DNA of 60,641 bases from Nitrobacter vulgaris (GTDB lineage Bacteria; Pseudomonadota; Alphaproteobacteria; Rhizobiales; Xanthobacteraceae), in assembly GCF_002028545.1 (NCBI RefSeq), contig NZ_MWPQ01000009.1, positions 1-60,641 on the forward strand, written 5' to 3'. Below are positions 15,156 to 26,000 of this stretch, in pieces. Position numbers and translations under genes: made by a program. How positions within the stretch are numbered: position 1 is the first letter of the stretch; the number at the start of each line of letters is the position of its first letter. A model generated the notes under the pieces. That model saw nothing but the letters and a program-made list of their open reading frames with translations. It made no database searches and was not told where the DNA came from.

Positions 15156-17882
15156 TTACTGTTTCGGCAGTTTCGCCTTGAGCGCATAGAGCGCTTCCAG
15201 CGCCTCGCGCGGGGACATCTCGTCTGGATGCAGGGATTTCAACGCTTCGATCAATTGAACGGTTTCGCTCGGCGGTGCGGATTCGTCGGCGGCGCGCGCC
15301 GGAACCGCAAACAACGGCAGATCGTCCACCAGCGTTCGCACGGTCGATCCGCGATCCTGCGCCTCCAGTTTCGCCAGCACCGATTTGGCGCGCGCGATGA
15401 CCGACGGCGGTAGCCCGGCGAGCTTGGCCACCTGGATGCCGTAAGACCGGTCGGCGGCGCCGGGCAGTACCTCATGCAGAAACACCACCTCGCCGTGCCA
15501 TTCCTTGACCCGCACGGTGGCGTTGAACAGCCGCGGCAGCTTTGCCGAGAGCGCGGTGAGTTCGTGATAGTGCGTCGCAAACAGCCCGCGGCACTTGTTG
15601 GCCTCATGCAGGTGTTCGATCGTCGCCCATGCGATCGACAGGCCGTCGAATGTCGCGGTGCCGCGACCGATTTCGTCCAGGATAACCAGCGCGCGTTCCG
15701 ACGCCTGATTGAGGATGATGGCGGTTTCCACCATTTCGACCATGAAAGTCGAACGCCCGCGCGCCAGATCGTCGGCGGCGCCCACGCGCGAGAACAGCCG
15801 GTCGATGATGCCGATGCGCGCGCGGCGCGCCGGCACGAAACTGCCGGTCTGCGCCATCAACGCGATCAGCGCGTTCTGGCGCAAGAAGGTGGATTTCCCG
15901 GCCATGTTCGGGCCGGTGAGCAGCCAGATCTGCCCCGAAGTCTGGCTTGGGATTGGCGACAGATCACAGGCGTTGGCGATGAACGGATGGCCGGCGCGCT
16001 TCAGCGCCTGCTCGACCACCGGATGCCGCCCGCCTTCGACGGCGAAGCTGAGTGAGTTATCAACATCCGGCCGGGTGTAGTTCTCGTCGATCGCGAGCTT
16101 TGCGAGCGATGCCGCGACGTCCAACTGCGCAAAGGCGTGCGCAGCGTTGCGTAGCTCCTCGCCATTCTGGATTGCCATCTCGGCAAGCCGGTCGAAAATC
16201 TCGAGTTCAAGACCAAGCGCACGGTCGCCGGCATTGGCGATCCTGGCTTCGATTTCACCGAGCTCCGATGTTGTGAAACGCACCTGACCGGCCAGCGTCT
16301 GGCGATGGATGAAGGTGGCGTTGAGCGGCGCGCTCATCAATCGGTCGCCGTGCTGCGCGGTCACCTCGACGAAATAGCCGAGTACGTTGTTATGACGGAT
16401 CTTGAGCGTCTTGACGCCGGTCTCCTCGGCGTAGCGCGCCTGCATCGCAGCGACGACGAGACGTGAATCGTCGCGCAGCTTGCGCGCTTCGTCGAGCGCG
16501 CGCTCGTAGCCTTCGCGGACAAACCCACCCTCGCGCTTCATCAGCGGCAGGCTTTCGGACAGCGCATCACCGAGTTCGCGCGCGAGATCGCAGGACGGCC
16601 GCCGCAGCGACTGCATCGCCGCGGCGATGTCCGCCGGTGGATCGGAAAACTCCTCAAGCCGCGCGAGCGCCTGGCCCGCCGCCAGCATACCGTCGCGCAG
16701 GCCGGCGAGGTCGCGCGGCCCGCCGCGCCCAACCGAGAGTCGCGCCAGCGCCCGCGACATGTCAGGAGCAGTCCGCAGGATGGTGCGGATGTCGTCTCGT
16801 GCCGGGCTGTCGGATGTAAATGCGGCGACGGCATCGAGCCGCCGTGTAATCGCGGTCGTGTCGGTTAGCGGGGCCGCCAGCCGTTGTGCCAGGAGGCGCG
16901 ATCCCGCCGCCGTCATTGTGAGATCAATGGCGTCGAGCAGCGAACCGCGCCGTTCGCCGGCGAGCGTGCGCGTCAGTTCGAGGTTGGCGCGGGTGGCGGG
17001 ATCGACGGCCATGGTGCTGCCGGACGCCTCGCGTGATGGCGGCGAGAGCGGTGGCCGTTGGCTAATCTGAGTGCGATCGATGTAGGTGACGGCGGCGGCG
17101 GCCGCGGTCGCTTCCAGCCGTGACATGGCGCTGAGGCCATCCATGGTGGCGACCGCGAAATAATCGCACAGTCGACGTTCGGCGGTCGCGCTGTCGAACA
17201 CGTCGCGGGTCAACGGCGTCACCGACGGCAATTCGCGCAGCAGGGCGCGCAAGTCCGGATCGCCATGAAGTGCGTCGGATACGATCACCTCGTTGGGATT
17301 GATGCGCGCGAGCGTCGCCCCGAGTTCACCCGCCCCGCATTCGGTGACCATGAACTCGGCGGTCGAGATGTCGATCCAGGCCAGTGCGAAGCGATCGCCC
17401 CCGGAGGACGCTTGCGCCCTCGCCAATGCCAGCAGGTAATTGTTGGCCTTGGCGTCGAGCAGCGTGTCTTCGGTCAGCGTTCCCGGCGTGACGAGCCGGA
17501 CCACGTCGCGGCGAACCACGCTCTTGTTGCCGCGCTTGCGCGCTGCAGACGGATCCTCCGTCTGCTCGCACACTGCGACGCGGTGGCCGGCTGCGATCAG
17601 CCGGTGCAGGTAATCGTCGGAGCGTTCGACCGGAACGCCGCACATCGGAATATCCGCGCCCTGATGCTTGCCGCGTTTGGTCAGGGTGATGCCGAGCGCG
17701 CGCGAGGCGATTTCGGCATCCTCGAAGAACAGCTCGTAGAAATCGCCCATTCGGTAGAACAGCAAGAGGCCGGGATTGGCCGCTTTTATTTCAAGGTACT
17801 GTTCCATCATCGGCGTAACCCGCGTCGCCTCAACAGGGGCGGCCGGGTTCGGTGATGGCGGCATGGTGCGCTGGATCGTCAT
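15156..17882 (-). CDS. mutS: DNA mismatch repair protein MutS
   Basis: Recognises mismatches and recruits MutL. The 908 aa protein has the full domain order: N-terminal mismatch-binding domain ([28 protein letters not shown] with the Phe-x-Glu wedge), connector, lever and clamp, then the ABC-type ATPase with Walker [11 protein letters not shown] and Walker [12 protein letters not shown], and the C-terminal DQx-type end. Start at the ATG preceding PPSPNP. Followed closely by the amine oxidase. Confidence 0.98.
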   Translation of the reverse strand: MTIQRTMPPSPNPAAPVEATRVTPMMEQYLEIKAANPGLLLFYRMGDFYELFFEDAEIASRALGITLTKRGKHQGADIPMCGVPVERSDDYLHRLIAAGHRVAVCEQTEDPSAARKRGNKSVVRRDVVRLVTPGTLTEDTLLDAKANNYLLALARAQASSGGDRFALAWIDISTAEFMVTECGAGELGATLARINPNEVIVSDALHGDPDLRALLRELPSVTPLTRDVFDSATAERRLCDYFAVATMDGLSAMSRLEATAAAAAVTYIDRTQISQRPPLSPPSREASGSTMAVDPATRANLELTRTLAGERRGSLLDAIDLTMTAAGSRLLAQRLAAPLTDTTAITRRLDAVAAFTSDSPARDDIRTILRTAPDMSRALARLSVGRGGPRDLAGLRDGMLAAGQALARLEEFSDPPADIAAAMQSLRRPSCDLARELGDALSESLPLMKREGGFVREGYERALDEARKLRDDSRLVVAAMQARYAEETGVKTLKIRHNNVLGYFVEVTAQHGDRLMSAPLNATFIHRQTLAGQVRFTTSELGEIEARIANAGDRALGLELEIFDRLAEMAIQNGEELRNAAHAFAQLDVAASLAKLAIDENYTRPDVDNSLSFAVEGGRHPVVEQALKRAGHPFIANACDLSPIPSQTSGQIWLLTGPNMAGKSTFLRQNALIALMAQTGSFVPARRARIGIIDRLFSRVGAADDLARGRSTFMVEMVETAIILNQASERALVILDEIGRGTATFDGLSIAWATIEHLHEANKCRGLFATHYHELTALSAKLPRLFNATVRVKEWHGEVVFLHEVLPGAADRSYGIQVAKLAGLPPSVIARAKSVLAKLEAQDRGSTVRTLVDDLPLFAVPARAADESAPPSETVQLIEALKSLHPDEMSPREALEALYALKAKLPKQ

Positions 17883-17978
17883 GGCGGCGAAGCTACAAAG
17901 TTTCGCCGCCGGCTCCTACGGCATTGCGGCGGTCGTGCGCCTTTTCCACGCATCGCTTCGCGTTTAATAGCTCTTGGA

Positions 17979-18851
17979 TCAGGGCACGATTGCCCATGCC
18001 CCCACAAGCCGCGGGTAGAAAACGCAATATTCGTCGGAAGCGGCCTCCTGCAAAAGCCGCTGGCGTAGCGTATCGATTTCCACGGTTTTCTCGGTCGCTA
18101 TTCCCAGCTTCACGATCGCCGGCAGCAGGCTGCGCACAGAGTCGACCAGGAAGTCTATCCCCGCCTCGTCGTCAGCGGTCGTTATCCGGGTGAGCCCAGC
18201 CATCTGCGGTGTCAAACCTGCGGCACGGAACGTACTGAACAGCGCTACCCCCATATCGAGCTGGCGCCCGCTCCGGCGATAAACCTCACCCACCCAGCCG
18301 ATACACTGTTGGAAAAATGTCAACGGCGGGTGGACCGCTGCCGTACTCAGATCAAATTCAATAAACGACAAGATCGCGCCCGTCCGCAACCGGTTCCGCA
18401 GTCCGCTCAGCGCCTCCGCTGGGTTCGCAAGATGGATAAGGATGAATCGGCCTATGACCGCATCGAACTGAGAACAGTCTTCAAGGCTTTCGAGCGTCCC
18501 CGGCGAAAAGCTTGCCCAAGGCTTGCCGTCGGCATCGAGTCGCATCCGCGCAATCGCGAGTGCCTCAGTGGCCGGATCGATTCCCTTTACGGTTCCCTCT
18601 TGGGAAACAAGGTCTGCAGCAATCAGGGAAACATCGCCAACGCCGCAACCAATATCAAGAACGTGCATCGCCTTTTTCAAGCCGGCGCGCACGAGAAGAT
18701 CACGCGTGAGATCGGAGAATAACGCTCCCTGGCGGCGAAGCCTCTCAAGTTCTCGGTCGGAATGGCCCAACACATAATCCGTGCGGATCTTGCCATCCTG
18801 ATCTTCGACCGCTGCAGTGCTGGCTTCGGAAGGAGGTGCCGAACAACTCAC
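17979..18851 (-). CDS. Class I SAM-dependent methyltransferase, 290 aa
   Basis: The SAM-binding motif I is VLDIGCGVGDVSL (about 64-76), followed by acidic motif II GIDPATEAL and post motif FDAVIGRFILIHL. The start is a GTG with AGGAG 6 bases before it. Divergent from an alpha/beta hydrolase gene, with 68 bases between, so the two may share a control region. The substrate (small molecule or lipid) is not predictable. It has the look of accessory genes: a solitary pair next to an IS remnant. Confidence 0.88.
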   Translation of the reverse strand: MSCSAPPSEASTAAVEDQDGKIRTDYVLGHSDRELERLRRQGALFSDLTRDLLVRAGLKKAMHVLDIGCGVGDVSLIAADLVSQEGTVKGIDPATEALAIARMRLDADGKPWASFSPGTLESLEDCSQFDAVIGRFILIHLANPAEALSGLRNRLRTGAILSFIEFDLSTAAVHPPLTFFQQCIGWVGEVYRRSGRQLDMGVALFSTFRAAGLTPQMAGLTRITTADDEAGIDFLVDSVRSLLPAIVKLGIATEKTVEIDTLRQRLLQEAASDEYCVFYPRLVGAWAIVP

Positions 18852-18919
18852 AAATGTCTCCTAAATCTTTAACACCTCTTGCGTCTTATCGTGCCTAAGC
18901 TGGGAACAGAGGTAGGGCG

Positions 18920-19780
18920 ATGTTGTCGCGCACGATCAGTACATCGCAAGGGCAAATGGCGTTCCTGGAAAATTCAGGGAGCGGCACGCCTGTTGTTTTT
19001 ATACATGGAAATTCGACCTGTCGTGACGTATTTCGGCATCAATTCGAAACAACGTGGGCGACGACACAGCACATCATCGCGATCGATCTTCTCGGGCACG
19101 GGCAATCGGATGACGCGCTGGAGCCGCAACAAGCTTACACCATTCCCGGTCATGCTGCCACGTTGATCGAGGCTTTACGATCATTGAATATCACGCGCGC
19201 GGCGCTTGTTGGCTGGTCGCTGGGTGGGCACATCAGCCTCGAAATGGTCGGGCAGGGATTCGAAGCTTCCGGTGTTATGCTGGTCGGAGCGCCGCCCATC
19301 AGGCGCGGTATTCTGGGAATGGTCCGCGGCTTTCGAATCCAGCGCGATCTGCTGCTCGCAACAAAAAGCGTTCTGAATGCGCACGAGATCAGCCGATTCG
19401 CGCGTGTCTGCGTCGGGGAGAAGCACGCGGCGCGGTTCCACGACACAATCGCTCGCACGGACGGTCGCGCACGTCAGATCCTGGGCCGTGGGTTGATAGC
19501 TGGGCTAGGCGTCGATCAACGCTGGATCGTCGAAAAGCTGTCAACACCGATTGCCGTCGTCAACGGTTCTGAGGAGCCGTTTGCACGCCTCGACTACGTG
19601 GCAAGCATCTCCTACAGGTCACTTTGGGACCATTCCTGCCATATCATCGACGGTGTCGGCCACGCGCCCTTTCTCGAAGCGCCCGAGCGGTTCAATCCGC
19701 TGCTATTCCGCTTTCTGAGCGACATCAATTTTAGCCGCATCGACAATACAACACAGCAACAAAGCTGTAGCGTTGCTTGA
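18920..19780 (+). CDS. Alpha/beta hydrolase, 286 aa
   Basis: Contains the HGN oxyanion motif (FIHGNS at about 32-37), the nucleophile elbow GWSLGG near residue 98, an acidic residue late in the chain and the catalytic His in DGVGHAPFLEAPERF. These are typical of small-molecule esterases and C-C hydrolases. RBS AGAGGTAGGG sits before the ATG. It is divergent from the methyltransferase and followed by an IS5-family remnant. Specific substrate unknown. Confidence 0.88.
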   Translation: MLSRTISTSQGQMAFLENSGSGTPVVFIHGNSTCRDVFRHQFETTWATTQHIIAIDLLGHGQSDDALEPQQAYTIPGHAATLIEALRSLNITRAALVGWSLGGHISLEMVGQGFEASGVMLVGAPPIRRGILGMVRGFRIQRDLLLATKSVLNAHEISRFARVCVGEKHAARFHDTIARTDGRARQILGRGLIAGLGVDQRWIVEKLSTPIAVVNGSEEPFARLDYVASISYRSLWDHSCHIIDGVGHAPFLEAPERFNPLLFRFLSDINFSRIDNTTQQQSCSVA

Positions 19781-19789
19781 GCGCGGCAC

Positions 19790-20030
19790 GTCAAGCATTC
19801 CGAGCGTCTGAACCCGGCAAGTTCCTCAGGCCATTCTTCGTGCATTCGAGAGGTCGGTGAACAGGCCTTTATTAAAAGGCTGGCGCAGGACGATGTGCTT
19901 TCAGATGCGTCGCATCGATCGCGCCAGCGCAGACCGTTTTTGATGACGAAGACGATGCCGCTGATCGCCCCGTCGATCGTCACTCCTCGCAGTTCCGCAC
20001 GGCAGCGGCTCGGCCTGGTCCATTATGCTG
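19790..20030 (-). pseudogene. IS5-family transposase remnant
   Basis: Minus-strand reading gives RGVTIDGAISGIVFVIKNG and then LRWRD, the N-terminal signature of an IS5-type transposase (cf. DDRRVISGIIYVIRNGLRWRD of family members). It is joined directly to IDATHLKAHRPA, which normally lies about 60 residues further on, so an internal deletion has fused the two. Later codons run in other frames with stops (TAA TAA). Not functional; no intact terminal repeats seen. Confidence 0.7.
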
Positions 20031-20106
20031 CATTGCAATATGAACCAAAATTTGTCGGGTGATGGTGCTGAAGGGGGAGCAGAACCGGCTTAAACGGGTT
20101 AGATGA

Positions 20107-20607
20107 GTGAATCGAATGACCGCGACGAGACCGACATTCCCCGTTCCGGGGCACGACCATGACCGCTGCGCCGCGGAGGCGATCAGCCACGCGGAGCAAA
20201 TCTGCGCGCGGCGTGCCCAGAAATTCACGCCTATCCGTCGCCAGGTGCTGCAGGCGCTGCTGTCGAGCCATCGGCCGCTCGGCGCCTATGAGGTGATAGA
20301 GGAACTGGCAAAGTCGATGCCGCGTCCCGCGCCGATCACGGTCTACCGCGCGCTGGATTTTTTGATAGGAAACGGCCTGGTTCACCGTATCGAAAGCCGT
20401 AATGCGTTCCTGGCCTGCGGGCATGACCACGATGAGAGCGCGATGGTGGCGTTTTTGATCTGCGAGCAGTGCGGCTCGGTCGGCGAAATTCCCGCAAGCC
20501 GCGTGGCGCAGAGTCTGAGCGATGCAGCCCGCACCACGGGGTTCACGCCGAAGCTGTCCGTGGTTGAAATTACCGGCACCTGCGCCCATTGCCAGAACGC
20601 GCCGTAG
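20107..20607 (+). CDS. zur: Fur-family regulator, Zur-like
   Basis: The 166 aa protein has a winged-helix N-terminal half (FTPIRRQVLQALLSSHRPLGAYEVIEEL, ITVYRALDFL) and a C-terminal metal/dimerisation half with CGHDHDE, CEQCG and CAHC, the paired cysteines of the structural zinc site of Zur. It would repress zinc-uptake genes when zinc is sufficient; none is in the window. Start is GTG at 20107 or ATG at 20116; no strong RBS resolves this. Zur rather than Fur is inferred from the HDHDE and cysteine pattern. Confidence 0.82.
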   Translation: MNRMTATRPTFPVPGHDHDRCAAEAISHAEQICARRAQKFTPIRRQVLQALLSSHRPLGAYEVIEELAKSMPRPAPITVYRALDFLIGNGLVHRIESRNAFLACGHDHDESAMVAFLICEQCGSVGEIPASRVAQSLSDAARTTGFTPKLSVVEITGTCAHCQNAP

Positions 20608-20951
20608 TTCTTGCGATTGGGCTCTTGCCGGGGCTACGAGGCACGAGGGTTCTTGACGGTGGATACTTCATGACCTTGACAGGAGACACTCGTCGTCAAC
20701 TCGCGGCAATGAATGAAGTGACCATCCGTACATTTTTCGTAAATTTTTCAGTGGTTTAAATGCTTGCCAGCGAATTGTCGGCTTTTGGGTTCATAAGTTC
20801 TTTGTTTTGGTGTGGGACTGGCTATCTCATGCCGGGGATGCGGCTTTCGGGCATCGCATTGTTGTTGGCATGTCGGCCCTGGCTCGAAACAGTCTCTACA
20901 CTCTCCATTGATCCGTTGCTGGATGTTACGAAAACCTGATATTTGAGCCCC
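20608..20951. other. 344-base intergenic region before ispG
   Basis: No gene-like frame or stable long hairpin stands out. It is unusually T-rich between 20720 and 20820 and should hold the ispG promoter. Confidence 0.5.
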
Positions 20952-22244
20952 ATGAACAAGTTCGAAAGTCCGTCGGATATCGACGTCGCAGGCCCAAGCC
21001 CGCGGCACACAACCACGCAAGTGATGGTCGGCAATGTCGCCGTCGGCGGTGGCGCGCCGATCGTGGTGCAATCGATGACCAACACCGACACCGCCGATGT
21101 CGAGGGCACGATCGCTCAGGTCGCAGCCTTGTCGCGCGCCGGCTCGGAAATGGTCCGCATCACGGTGGATCGCGACGAGGCCGCCGCCGCCGTGCCGTAT
21201 ATCCGCGACGGCTTGCGCAAGCGCGGCATCACCACGCCGCTGATCGGAGATTTCCACTATATCGGCCACAAGCTGCTGGCCGAACATCCGGCCTGCGCGG
21301 AAGCGCTCGACAAGTATCGCATCAATCCGGGCAACGTCGGCTTCAAGAACAAGCGCGACAGCCAGTTCACCGACATCGTCGAAATGGCGATCAAGTACGG
21401 CAAGGCGGTGCGGATCGGCGCCAACTGGGGCTCGCTCGATCAGGAGCTGCTTACCAAGCTGATGGAAGAGAACGCCAATTCGGCGGCGCCGCGCGATGCC
21501 CGGGCGGTGACGCGCGAGGCGATGGTGCAGTCGGCGCTGTTGTCGGCGAAGCGCGCCGAGGAGATCGGCCTACCGAAGAACAAAATGGTTCTGTCGGCGA
21601 AGGTCTCGGCGGTGCAGGATCTGATCGCCGTCTACCAGACGCTGGCGTCGCGTTCGGACTACGCGATCCATCTCGGCCTCACCGAAGCCGGCATGGGCTC
21701 GAAAGGCATCGTCGCCTCAAGCGCCGCGCTTGGCATTCTGCTCCAGCAAGGCATCGGCGATACCATCCGCATCTCGCTGACGCCCGAGCCCGGCGGCGAC
21801 CGCACGCTGGAAGTTCAGGTCGCGCAGGAACTGTTGCAGACCATGGGCTTCCGGACCTTCGTGCCGCTGGTCGCGGCATGTCCCGGCTGCGGGCGCACCA
21901 CCTCGACCACGTTCCAGGAACTGGCGCGATCGATCCAGGACTTCATCCGCGACGAGATGCCGAACTGGAAGGCGCAGTATCCCGGCGTGGAGCAGCTCAA
22001 CGTCGCGGTCATGGGCTGCATCGTCAATGGCCCCGGCGAATCGAAGCACGCCGATATCGGCATCTCGTTGCCCGGCACCGGCGAGGCGCCGGCGGCGCCC
22101 GTCTTCGTCGACGGCAAGAAGTTCAAGACCTTGCGCGGGCCGGCGATCGCGCAGGACTTCAAGGCGCTGGTGATCGATTACATCGAGCAGCGATATGGTA
22201 ACGGCGCCAAGGCGCGGGCCGAAGCGGTGAGCGCGGCGGAGTGA
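20952..22244 (+). CDS. ispG: 4-hydroxy-3-methylbut-2-enyl-diphosphate synthase
   Basis: Penultimate enzyme of the MEP isoprenoid pathway; a [4Fe-4S] protein using flavodoxin or ferredoxin. About 430 aa, normal length. The Fe-S ligands are seen in ACPGCGRTT and [13 protein letters not shown]. The N-terminal TIM-barrel motif [17 protein letters not shown] is clear. ATG at 20952 (MNKFES) is preferred over an in-frame TTG three codons earlier. ispA, another isoprenoid gene, lies 2.5 kb downstream on the other strand. Confidence 0.97.
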   Translation: MNKFESPSDIDVAGPSPRHTTTQVMVGNVAVGGGAPIVVQSMTNTDTADVEGTIAQVAALSRAGSEMVRITVDRDEAAAAVPYIRDGLRKRGITTPLIGDFHYIGHKLLAEHPACAEALDKYRINPGNVGFKNKRDSQFTDIVEMAIKYGKAVRIGANWGSLDQELLTKLMEENANSAAPRDARAVTREAMVQSALLSAKRAEEIGLPKNKMVLSAKVSAVQDLIAVYQTLASRSDYAIHLGLTEAGMGSKGIVASSAALGILLQQGIGDTIRISLTPEPGGDRTLEVQVAQELLQTMGFRTFVPLVAACPGCGRTTSTTFQELARSIQDFIRDEMPNWKAQYPGVEQLNVAVMGCIVNGPGESKHADIGISLPGTGEAPAAPVFVDGKKFKTLRGPAIAQDFKALVIDYIEQRYGNGAKARAEAVSAAE

Positions 22245-22268
22245 GGCCGTCTCCTGAATCGCGTGAGA

Positions 22269-22300
22269 TCAATATGCCGGCTTCTCAGCCGTCATATTGA
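22269..22300. terminator. Hairpin between convergent ispG and antiporter genes
   Basis: Arms 22269-22281 and 22288-22300 pair at 12 of 13 positions (TCAATATG ... CATATTGA) around the loop TTCTCA. Position between two converging genes suggests a two-way terminator, although no T tract follows. Confidence 0.5.
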
Positions 22301-22320
22301 CGGAGCGCTCGTCGTATTCC

Positions 22321-23928
22321 TCACAGCGGCGTATTCTTTTCCCGGTTGTTGACAACCGCTTCTTCGAGGTCGAGATCGCGTTCGATCCGGCGGCGGGTTT
22401 CGTCGGTGATCTTGCCTTCACGTAGCAGCCTGTGCAGATGCGCGCGCTCGATACCGATGATTTCCCGCACCATGGATGCTCCCTTCGTCGCCGGCGAATG
22501 TTCGTCGCCCTCGCGCGGCGGATCGGGTAACGCCCGTATCCGGGTTTCGTGCCGTGCCTCGAGAAACCTGGCGAGGCCTTCGGGCAGCTTGCGTTCGGCG
22601 ATGATGGTGTCGAGGGCGCCCCGCGTGGCCTCGATAATGCTGCGCCGCGCCGTGATCTCGGCTTCGCGTTCATTCAGTGCTTCACGGTGGCCGTGCTGCG
22701 AAATGCCGAGCAGGTTGACGACAGGCGGTAGCGTCAGACCGATGCCGAACAGCGTCGCGAAGATGACGCCGAAGCTCGTCAGCTGAATGAGGTCGCGGTA
22801 GGGAAACGGCTCGCCGTCCGGAAGCGTCAGCGGCAAAGCGAGAGCGACCGCGAGCGACACCGCGCCGCGAATGCCGGTGAAGCCGATGACGGCGACATAG
22901 CGCCACGGCGGCGTCGGATCGCGCCGCCTGACCCGCGCGCTTAGGATGCGGGTCAGGTAGGTGGCCGGAAACACCCAGATGAATCGCGCAGCGATCACGA
23001 TGGCCGAGGTCAATGCGATCGCGACTAGCACCTGGCTGACCGGAACCGCCTTGGCCTTCTCCATCAGCACCCGGACTTCGAAACCCATCAGCAGGAACAG
23101 CACGCCCTCGATCAGCCAGATGGCAAGATCCCAGAAGAAGATGCCCTGAAGCCGCGTTGCCGCCGAGATCAGCAGCGGTCCGTTCCAGCTCACGTAAAGT
23201 CCCGCGGCGACGGTGGCGATGACGCCGGAGCCGCCGAGATGTTCGGGAACCCAATAGGCGAGATAAGGCGTCAGCAACGACAGCAGGATTTCCACCCGCG
23301 CGTCATGGGCCCACTGGCGTAGCCGCAGGCTGAGCCAGCCGACAATGATGCCGAACGCGATTTCGCCGAGCAGGATGAAGATGAACGATCCGGCGGCGGA
23401 TGGCAGCGAAAACGCGCCGGTCGAGACGGCCAGCACCGCGAAACGATAAAGAATCAGCGCGGTGGCGTCGTTGGCGAGGCCTTCGCCTTCGAGGATAACG
23501 AGAATCCTGTGCGGCAGGTGCAGCCGTTTGGCGATGGCGAGCGGCGCCACGACGTCGGGCGGCGAGACGATGGCGCCGAGCACGAAGCCGACGCCCCAGG
23601 GCAGCCCGAGCAGCCAGTGCGTTACGGCGGCGACCGTACAGGTTGTGAAAATGACGCAGCCGATGGCGAGCAGGGCGATCGGCCGCAGGTTGGATTTGAA
23701 CTCGCGCCAGCTCATGGAAACGCCGGCCGAATAGATCAGCGGCGGCAACACCATCAGTAGCACGCTCTCCGGCTGCATTTCGATGGGCGGAAAGCCCGGC
23801 ACGAAGGCCAGCATGATGCCGACCATTAGAAATACGATGGCCGGCGCCGTCACCAGCCGCCGTGCCAGCGCGGCCGATGCGGCCATCACGGTAAGAACGA
23901 GCAGGGATGTCAGGAAGGTTTCGGTCAT
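22321..23928 (-). CDS. CPA1-family Na+/H+ (monovalent cation/proton) antiporter, 535 aa
   Basis: About twelve hydrophobic segments in residues 1-410, with the transport-site motifs GAIVSPPDVVAPLAI and EGEGLANDATALIL typical of the NhaP/NHE group. The cytosolic tail from about 415 on is charged and helical (AEITARRSIIEATRGALDTI). It would exchange Na+ or K+ for protons across the inner membrane and help pH and osmotic balance. Ion choice cannot be read from sequence. Monocistronic. Confidence 0.93.
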   Translation of the reverse strand: MTETFLTSLLVLTVMAASAALARRLVTAPAIVFLMVGIMLAFVPGFPPIEMQPESVLLMVLPPLIYSAGVSMSWREFKSNLRPIALLAIGCVIFTTCTVAAVTHWLLGLPWGVGFVLGAIVSPPDVVAPLAIAKRLHLPHRILVILEGEGLANDATALILYRFAVLAVSTGAFSLPSAAGSFIFILLGEIAFGIIVGWLSLRLRQWAHDARVEILLSLLTPYLAYWVPEHLGGSGVIATVAAGLYVSWNGPLLISAATRLQGIFFWDLAIWLIEGVLFLLMGFEVRVLMEKAKAVPVSQVLVAIALTSAIVIAARFIWVFPATYLTRILSARVRRRDPTPPWRYVAVIGFTGIRGAVSLAVALALPLTLPDGEPFPYRDLIQLTSFGVIFATLFGIGLTLPPVVNLLGISQHGHREALNEREAEITARRSIIEATRGALDTIIAERKLPEGLARFLEARHETRIRALPDPPREGDEHSPATKGASMVREIIGIERAHLHRLLREGKITDETRRRIERDLDLEEAVVNNREKNTPL

Positions 23929-24121
23929 GCCAGCGGAGGGCTCCTGGGCCGAGAGCGTAATGGACAGAGCTTGACCGCAACCGCAAGGATATTCTGATCG
24001 TCCAGCCGCCGGGCGGGATCGCCGGAAACCGCCCGGAAGGAACGATTAGACGCGCCCCCATGATCTTGCTTGGTGGCGCGGCGATGTCCAGATCTGCAAG
24101 TGTTTACCCGCGTGATGCCGG

Positions 24122-24808
24122 TCAGATTGCGCTCGCCGCGATATTGACCATCAGCGCCAGCAGCGCGGTGTTGTAGAAGAACGAGATCACGCCATGCGCC
24201 GTCGCCGTGCGGCGGATGATCTTGTCGGTAATGCCGACATCGGACACCTGCGCGGTCATCCCGATGACGAATGAGAAATAGACGAAATCCCAGTAGTCTG
24301 CGTCCTCGCGCTGATCGCCGCTCGGAAATTGCAGACCTCCGGGTTTATTCCCGCGATAGTATTCGTGCGCGTAATGCAGAGCGAAGGTGGTGTGCACGGC
24401 CGCCCAGGACAGCGCGATAGTCAGCATCGCGAGCGTCAGGTCGAGGGCGCTATGGTTATGCGCGCCAAGCTCGAACACGATCGCTGCAATGCTGGCGAAC
24501 GCACCGATTGCGGTCATCAGCAAAATCACGAAGCGGCCGTCGTCCTGAATCCGGGCATTTCGGCGGATGTGGGTGGCACCGCTGCCGAATACCACGGTGA
24601 AGACCAGAAGGAGATAGAACGCGGCGAAGACGTCCCAGCCGATCAGGAGCCGGGGGACGAGCCGCACATTGTCGGGGATTAGGAAGCTGGCGATAACGCC
24701 GATCGCGACGGCGATGAAGGTTCGGCGCCGGGCGTAGATCACGCGCGCCGGCGCGGGCATTTTCCTGAAGCGAAGCAAGAACGGATCGTCATCGTCCTTG
24801 CCTGCCAT
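24122..24808 (-). CDS. DUF1345 membrane protein, 228 aa
   Basis: Begins MAGKDDDDPF; the frame is open much further upstream, but that part overlaps ispA and lacks a protein-like composition. Five or six membrane segments from about residue 20 (FIAVAIGVIASFLI, IGWDVFAAFYLLLVF, FVILLMTAIGAFASIAAIVF) and the DUF1345 stretch DYWDFVYFSFVIGMTAQVSDV are visible. Function unknown. It starts 8 bases after ispA, so the two are cotranscribed. Confidence 0.88.
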   Translation of the reverse strand: MAGKDDDDPFLLRFRKMPAPARVIYARRRTFIAVAIGVIASFLIPDNVRLVPRLLIGWDVFAAFYLLLVFTVVFGSGATHIRRNARIQDDGRFVILLMTAIGAFASIAAIVFELGAHNHSALDLTLAMLTIALSWAAVHTTFALHYAHEYYRGNKPGGLQFPSGDQREDADYWDFVYFSFVIGMTAQVSDVGITDKIIRRTATAHGVISFFYNTALLALMVNIAASAI

Positions 24809-24815
24809 GGCGGCT

Positions 24816-25742
24816 TCAGCTCTTGCGATCGGCGACAAAATGCGCGGCGGCGCGCAGCACGTCACCGCGTGGACCAAACACCGACAAAGCCTCATCCGCC
24901 TTCGCCAGAAGGTCCCGAACGCGTTTCTTGGCGCCGTCGATGCCGAGTTGGGTGACGAATGTGGTCTTGCCGAGTGCCGCGTCGGCGCCGGCCGGCTTGC
25001 CGAGCGCCGCCGCATCGCTTTCGACGTCGAGAAGGTCGTCGGCGATCTGGAAGGCTTCGCCCAGCGCGCGACCGTAAGCGTCGAGCGCCTGATAATCTTT
25101 TTGCGAGGCCTGGCCGAGCAGCGCGCCGGCAATGCAGCCGAAGCGGAGCAGTGCGCCCGTTTTCATCTGCTGCACGCGCGCCACGTCGACCGGCTCGCGG
25201 TCGCCGAAGCGGCCTTCACCGGCGAGATCGAGCAGCTGCCCGCCGACCATGCCGCCAATGCCGGCAGCGCGCGCCAGCGCGCGCGTCAGCAACAGGCGGA
25301 CGGCGGGATCGTCATGGACCTCGTCGCGGGTGATGATGTCGAAGGCAAGCGTCAGCAGACCGTCTCCGGCGAGGATTGCCGTGGCATCGTCGGTGGTCTT
25401 ATGCAGAGTTGGCCGCCCCCGGCGCAGGTCGCTGTTGTCCATCGCCGGCAGGTCGTCATGAATCAGCGAATAACAATGGATGCATTCGAGCGCTGCGCCG
25501 GCCAGCAGCGCGGCGTCGCGCGGAACGCCGAATACAGCCGAACTTTCGACCACGAGAAACGGCCGCAACCGCTTACCGCCGCCGAGCGAGGAATAACGCA
25601 TGGCGTCCATCAGCCGCTTCGGGCGCGCGATCTCGTCGGGCAGAGGGCTGTCGGATAGCAATTTTCCCAACAGGACCTCGGTCTCGTCCGCCGTCGTGTC
25701 AAGGCGCTTTGTAAAATCGGCGGATGAAAGTCCTGACGTCAT
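24816..25742 (-). CDS. ispA: Polyprenyl synthetase, probably farnesyl diphosphate synthase, 308 aa
   Basis: Condenses DMAPP/GPP with IPP. The first Asp-rich motif is DDLPAMDNSD (DDxxxxD), the second DDLLDVESD. Other signatures are LGGGKRLRPFL, HCYSLIHDD and GDGLLTLAFD. Start at the ATG of MTSGLSS with GGAG upstream; a longer frame would add 24 unlikely residues. Length and motif spacing fit short-chain IspA. It stands with DUF1345 in one unit. Confidence 0.94.
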   Translation of the reverse strand: MTSGLSSADFTKRLDTTADETEVLLGKLLSDSPLPDEIARPKRLMDAMRYSSLGGGKRLRPFLVVESSAVFGVPRDAALLAGAALECIHCYSLIHDDLPAMDNSDLRRGRPTLHKTTDDATAILAGDGLLTLAFDIITRDEVHDDPAVRLLLTRALARAAGIGGMVGGQLLDLAGEGRFGDREPVDVARVQQMKTGALLRFGCIAGALLGQASQKDYQALDAYGRALGEAFQIADDLLDVESDAAALGKPAGADAALGKTTFVTQLGIDGAKKRVRDLLAKADEALSVFGPRGDVLRAAAHFVADRKS

Positions 25743-26000
25743 CAAAATGGCTCCAAGAACAGAAAAGGGCACCGAGACTGCAAAGGTTTGGCGAGGTCGA
25801 TTTTTGCGGGACAATCCTTCATGGTGTCGGCTTCGTCAATTCCGGCCGACCGACAATCTGCTGGTCGCGGTGATCCGACAGAAGGAGTTTTCAATGCCTT
25901 CTTACGCCGGCTTCGGTGTAATTAACGGTGATTTTGTGAATCCCCTCCGTCACGGACGAGGTGAACCCGTTCGCCGATCGATTGAAGGCGTCGCGGCCTG

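Noticed and set aside
14047-15189. Plus-strand 380-codon frame
   Set aside because: Antisense to the FAD amine oxidase; composition is that of a mirrored GC-rich gene.
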